This document shows, piece after piece, positions 60,265 through 64,000 of a stretch of DNA of 64,000 nt; position 1 is the first letter of the stretch, and every line of letters starts with the position of its first letter. This stretch comes from Enoplolaimus lenunculus (Eukaryota > Nematoda > Enoplea > Enoplida > Thoracostomopsidae), in contig JASANG010004101.1 of the NCBI GenBank assembly GCA_030248215.1, forward strand, positions 62,001 to 126,000, given 5' to 3'. Under the pieces are notes generated by a model that worked only from the letters and a program-made list of their open reading frames with translations, searched no databases and was not told where the DNA came from. Position numbers and translations under genes: made by a program.

Positions 60265-63200
60265 CTAAAATCAGCAAAACAGGCCCATACAGTTCACCTT
60301 GCTACGGGAGTAAAAAATTTTCCTGCTTGTACAGTTCCCCCAAAGGCTTAACTTTAGGACGTTTCGGAAAACATTCACCTAAACCTAAGTCTAAGCCCAA
60401 AGGTTTGCCTAAAGCCTTCACCTTACCTACGTCTGAGCTGAGCTCCGTCTAAGCCAATAGCTTAACTTTAAACGTCAAGGGGAAGTGTACAAGAGCCAAA
60501 ATTTTTTTAGAAAAGGCATTACAAGAATCTCAATGACTTACAAGCGAGATTAAAACGTTTCTTGGAGCCAAAAAGAATTAAAAGGAGGTGCCAGGTGGTA
60601 TAGAATCTTGCGAGAAATTTCTCACGCAAAGAACATAGAATATATCATAAGGAAAAAGCACCCGAGCCAAAAGCTAAACGCGTAAGTAATGTGTACAGAA
60701 AAAACCATAATCACAATCGTATTCCATGAATTCATCAGTGAGCATCAATAGCATACCAAGCATGTGCAGCACCTATCGTCATTTATAGTTGCAATAACTG
60801 CGCGGTGTAGTTTTAGCATATTTCTGTTCGATCAGCCCCCATGGAAAAATTGCCTGCTCCCATAAAAGTTTAGTGAATTTCTCGCATGCCATTTCTAAAA
60901 TTACTTTTCCCCAAGAATGTTTTGCTAGGTATACATTCTATTGCTTCAGGTGAACGTCAAGTATGTCTTAATTTTAAGTTTCTATATTTCGACGGAGTGT
61001 AGTTAGAGGGTGTTAAATTGGGTACAAAAGATCAAGTATCACAGTTGTCGGCGAAAGCCCTGTAGATCTCGAAAAGCTGGGTTCAACGGTACCATTTTTG
61101 GATTGCTTGACCAACGGTTCAAAACTTTTGGTCACTAAAGAATAGTGCAAACACGCACAGATTTGGAGAAAAAGTATCAATCATTCATTTATTTGTGGAA
61201 TATAAGCTTTATCAGAGCGATTAGCTGTACAAATTTGGCAGAAGGTTGCACATTTCTACATAGTTAAAAGTTAAAATTAAAGGGTCGTAACTTTTGAACC
61301 AGGAGTCGTGCCCTGCAGCCCTAAAAATCGTACCGCCAACTTCAAGCCAGTTTTTATTAAATTCACACGGGGTCCATATTCCGTGCCTTCACCGCGTCTT
61401 CCTCCATATAACCACGAAAGTTCCACTACATGGAAAAAATTCAATTACTGCATTTAAACTTTTACCGAAATCTGACAACAGTAAATCATTTGTCCAAGAC
61501 GTTGGTACGCGATAAATTCGTTCAGAAAGGTTTTTATGCCCATAAGTTCGGACACTTTTAGAACCTTAAAATTAATATAAAAAACAAACATACTCGCGCA
61601 CAAGAGATTCAACGAGTGACAGAAATTTTTAGTTTATGAATGCAAGTATTTTTGTAAAAACTTTAGCGGGGGCAGAGACAATTTTGCTAAATATAAAATA
61701 TGTCCATGGGCGTAGCCGGGATTTTAGAAAGAAGGGGATAAGTTCTACAAAATTTTTATGGAAAGTTAGAGCATAGCTTGCTCACTGTAGATTTGTAATC
61801 GGAACAGAACAACAGCTGCGAAACAATAACTGAAAGAAAACTTATTGACGAATTTTGTGCCGAAATGTAATATGCCTTTATTAAAAATCGATACTTCAAA
61901 AAACAAAAGATCGTAAAATTTAAACGGTTTGGCTCAGTCTCACATTTATTGTTTTTACCAACAATTAAAATGTTTTTGGTTTTCATAAAATTACACTAAA
62001 CACTGAACCTTAAAGCTTTAAAAAGCGTCATATGTTGGACAACAGTATATTATTTTAATTACAATAAACTGTACCTCGCGATTGCGAGCTGCCGAGTCAG
62101 GCAAATCACTGGCTCCCATAACGAACGCGAATGGAAAAAATACAAATGAGATGATTTTCTGAAATAAAATATTAAACTTTAAGCATTCAAGTAATTAATT
62201 CAAATAAGTACAGCGCTGTGTAAAACTGTTCAGCGGTTTTTTAACAGGGGTCATTTTTTCATGCGATGCGGGGTAAAAATGACCGGGGGTTTCTTTTTAA
62301 TGGGGGCCAATTTTTCACACGATAGTACTATGAAAATCTGACCCTCAGAAAAATGTGCCCGAGGATCATTTTTAGGAGATCATTTTTTATGCTCCACCGG
62401 CTATTTACCAGTATTAGACTCCATACGTTTATGATTCTTAGAACTCAAATGCTACGAGCGTCCGCATTATTGGAACATGCAAATGGTGCCGTATATATTC
62501 TGGTTTGGTGTCCAAAATAGAGAATACCTCTCTGGTGTCTAATTAATATTAGAAATTTCAATATTTTAAATAAAATTACAATAATAATAATATACACAAA
62601 ACACTACATATAAATTTCATACCTGAAAAGTGAGCCCTTCAATATTAACCATGAGTCCAAGCCATGAAAGTGCACTGTTCAAAAACGCTAATAACGATAG
62701 AAATACAATAACATTTGCAACAATACTAAGCACGATGTTAATCGCTCGAGTGGCACCACTTGCAATAGCGTCCAGTACATTGGTATCTTCTCTGAAAAAA
62801 TTACCAAAATTCAAATCAAACAAAGTCGCCTGTAACTAGATTTGTGGATGGAAAGCTAAACTATTTCCGGATATCATAAATCCACGGTTAAGTTTACGTT
62901 TTAAGGCATCGAGGCATTCGAGTAGATTTAGGCTTTGACTCTCAATATTTTCTATGAGCCTCAAACATGGTGTAAAGACGAATAGTAAATATACCGCAAA
63001 CGAAGAGAGAGTGATCAAAGTAACTGAAAAAGAAAAATAAAACAAATATTTATACATAAACGGTTTAGATAATGATTTGTTTTATAATACAATTGAGAAA
63101 TGGAGATATTCACATAATTTTCCAAAAATGTATTAGAAAATAGCAATGTAATTAATTTTTTAGACTGGGAATGCATATTTGAAATCGAACAGTTTTGCTG

Positions 63201-64000
63201 CATATTTACACGAGGTCGTGATCATTACTCAACAGCGTGTCAGACTAATCATGGCCATACAAAATTCAAGTATTCAAGTAACGGAAACAGACGTCAAACT
63301 AACATCAAACCAAAACGAATTTCCTGATACAGCTTGGCGTCAAATGCTACCCATATCTAACTACTTTCCGAAAACAAAATTACAGGTGTTTAAAAACCAA
63401 AAGAATCATACGACTGGGTAATTTCAAGGTCATCCATATCTTGAGTTTTGCTTTGTTCCGTTTCCGGATAGAATAGTTTTGAAATGGCAAGAGCTGCAGG
63501 CGCCGACATTACACTTGCACTAACAAGATGATTTGGACATGCCTAAAACAAACAAGGCACAGCACGTGTATATTGCCTGGCATATTTAATGTTAAAGGTT
63601 AAGCTTATTGATAGGTTACAAGATCCCAAAAAATTCTTTTATTTAACGAACAATATAAACAATATATATCTTTTTTCCCCTTTCTCTTTACCATCTTTGC
63701 CACTGCTTTGCTAAATGATTTAAATTAAGTCAAAAATATCGAGTTTGTTTTTGAATTTTTGGCGATGTTAAATTTAAGATATTCTCTGCTGAAATTTTCA
63801 GTCACAAATGTTTACTATACATTATCACTGAACAACTGTTCACTGGTAGTGTCATCTTTTAACTAAATAGATAAAAATATGGCTTTCGTGTTAATATTCA
63901 AATCATAGTAGTTTAAAATTCAACACTCAGTCTGTTCTGTCAGGATATCATAAAACTGATGCTTACCCCAAATTTGACATAAGTCGCAAAAACGCCACCA
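60079..64000 (-). CDS. Concentrative nucleoside transporter (SLC28/CNT), C-terminal part, six exons
   Basis: Minus-strand gene, joined in order: 64000-63967 (partial), 63542-63412, 62791-62623, 62158-62075, 61564-61466 and 60264-60079 (TAA stop). All introns are GT-AG; one is phase 2 and the others phase 0, and the frames join cleanly. About 233 residues show family hallmarks in order: ASVMSAPAALAISKLFYPET, GAT then IVANVIVFLSLLAFLNSAL, SWLG, LTFQ, GIKTFLNEFIAYQ, SPRAE, ATYALCGFSNPGSIGI and RALIAGTVACFMTACVAG. SLC28 proteins carry nucleosides into cells by cotransport with Na+ or H+ across the plasma membrane. The NEF and the GIKTF helix region belong to the substrate and ion core in known CNT structures. 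The N-terminal exons lie beyond the right edge. The gene is convergent with the receptor. Confidence 0.88.
60265..61465 (-). other. Last intron of the SLC28-like gene
   Basis: 1201 bp, the longest intron of the part seen; the others are 424, 620, 464 and 510 bp. It contains degenerate CCTAAG-like tracts (about 60360-60440). The plus-strand frame at 61294-61515 overlaps the neighbouring exon in reverse and is not a gene. Confidence 0.6.
61466..61564 (-). CDS. SLC28-like exon with the GIKTFLNEF core
   Basis: 99 bp (33 codons), phase 0 at both ends. Acceptor AATTTTAAG; donor TCG then GTAAAA. Encodes SELMGIKTFLNEFIAYQRL, the most conserved CNT stretch (G-x-K-x-F-x-N-E-F-x-A-Y). An opposite-strand frame over it is a shadow. 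Confidence 0.9.
62075..62158 (-). CDS. SLC28-like exon
   Basis: 84 bp (28 codons), phase 0 at both ends. Acceptor TTTTATTTCAG; donor GAG then GTACAG. Encodes IISFVFFPFAFVMGA, matching the CNT segment with P-x-A-x-x-M-G. The usual W-E-D following MG is replaced by SDLPDS. Confidence 0.8.
62220..62400. repeat. Degenerate GGGGTCATTTTT-type repeats in an intron
   Basis: Reiterated strings such as GGGGTCATTTTTTCATGCGAT, GGGGGCCAATTTTTCACACG and GAGGATCATTTTTAGG in imperfect direct and inverted order suggest a decayed small transposon inside the SLC28-like intron. Confidence 0.35.
62623..62791 (-). CDS. SLC28-like exon
   Basis: 169 bp. Acceptor AATTTTTTCAG; donor TTTTCAG then GTATGA. The phase-2 join with the previous exon gives a TCA codon and then EDTNVLDAIASGAT. 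It holds the IVANVIVFLSLLAFLNSAL membrane segment and SWLG, and ends LTFQ. The alternative acceptor at about 62830 gives the wrong phase. Confidence 0.9.
63412..63542 (-). CDS. SLC28-like exon
   Basis: 131 bp. The acceptor is a TTTGTTTTAG pyrimidine tract and the donor GTC then GTATGA, phase 2. Encodes HLVSASVMSAPAALAISKLF and YPETE, a signature stretch of CNT proteins. Confidence 0.88.
63967..64000 (-). CDS. SLC28-like exon (partial, runs off the window)
   Basis: Encodes GGVFATYVKFG, matching the CNT segment (typically GSVLGAYISFG) that precedes the SASHLLTASVM helix. The donor is GGG then GTAAGC, phase 0. Confidence 0.75.

Noticed and set aside
60720-60800. Possible NEF-like SLC28 exon near 60728 (minus)
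   Set aside because: Only D-E-F-M-E resembles the motif; the true exon is at 61466-61564 with full similarity and matching phase.
61294-61515. 73-codon plus-strand gene
   Set aside because: Overlaps, in reverse, the GIKTFLNEF exon of the SLC28-like gene.
62791-62830. Alternative acceptor that would lengthen the SLC28-like exon
   Set aside because: It joins to the preceding phase-2 exon in the wrong frame and meets a stop, whereas the TTTTTTCAG acceptor joins in phase.

Overview
The window is AT-rich, gene-poor eukaryotic nuclear DNA, most likely from an invertebrate animal. It has canonical GT-AG introns, an aminergic rhodopsin-family receptor, an SLC28 nucleoside transporter, several families of DNA-transposon derivatives, and fossils of a Polinton/Maverick and of an LTR retroelement. 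I cannot name the species from sequence alone.

Only the right-hand end (about 55-64 kb) holds clear host genes, and the two are convergent. On the plus strand, 55313-58582 is an intronless aminergic G-protein-coupled receptor of 1089 residues with an intracellular loop 3 of about 660 residues. On the minus strand, at least six exons between 64000 and 60079 encode the C-terminal half of a concentrative nucleoside transporter (SLC28/CNT). I assembled that gene from splice signals and family similarity; it continues past the right edge. Two weaker exon candidates lie at 29955-30056 (minus) and 36483-36665 (plus, RGS-like).

The rest is mainly repeats. 0-2.3 kb: a degenerate tandem repeat, then a broken Polinton DNA polymerase. 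3.4-6.4 kb: a cluster of four PIF/Harbinger-like MITEs. 6.4-10.9 kb: minus-strand coding remnants, a retroelement gag fossil and an LTR-like repeat with a second copy at 34 kb. 11-12 kb: an ATT microsatellite and a 428-bp tandem duplication. 13-15 kb: a decayed ~175-bp tandem array split by a MITE. 16.5-17.5 kb: another MITE with an internal insertion. 17.6-20.3 kb: a 69-bp minisatellite with higher-order structure. 30.2-31.5 kb: a recent 648-bp tandem duplication. 40.6-42.3 kb: a hAT-like MITE beside a fold-back element full of CTACCTCA motifs.

The most striking feature is at 47585-52824: 17 head-to-tail units of 297 or 325 bp. Each unit has 16-bp terminal inverted repeats, a perfect 16-bp palindrome, a conserved GC-rich hairpin with a tandem G-A internal loop, and a decayed tRNA-Gly(CCC)-like sequence with RNA polymerase III A and B boxes. 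The array starts and ends exactly at terminal inverted repeats. It therefore looks like a tRNA-bearing MITE that became a satellite, with a homogenised central block whose variant spacer also supplies T4 (Pol III stop) runs.
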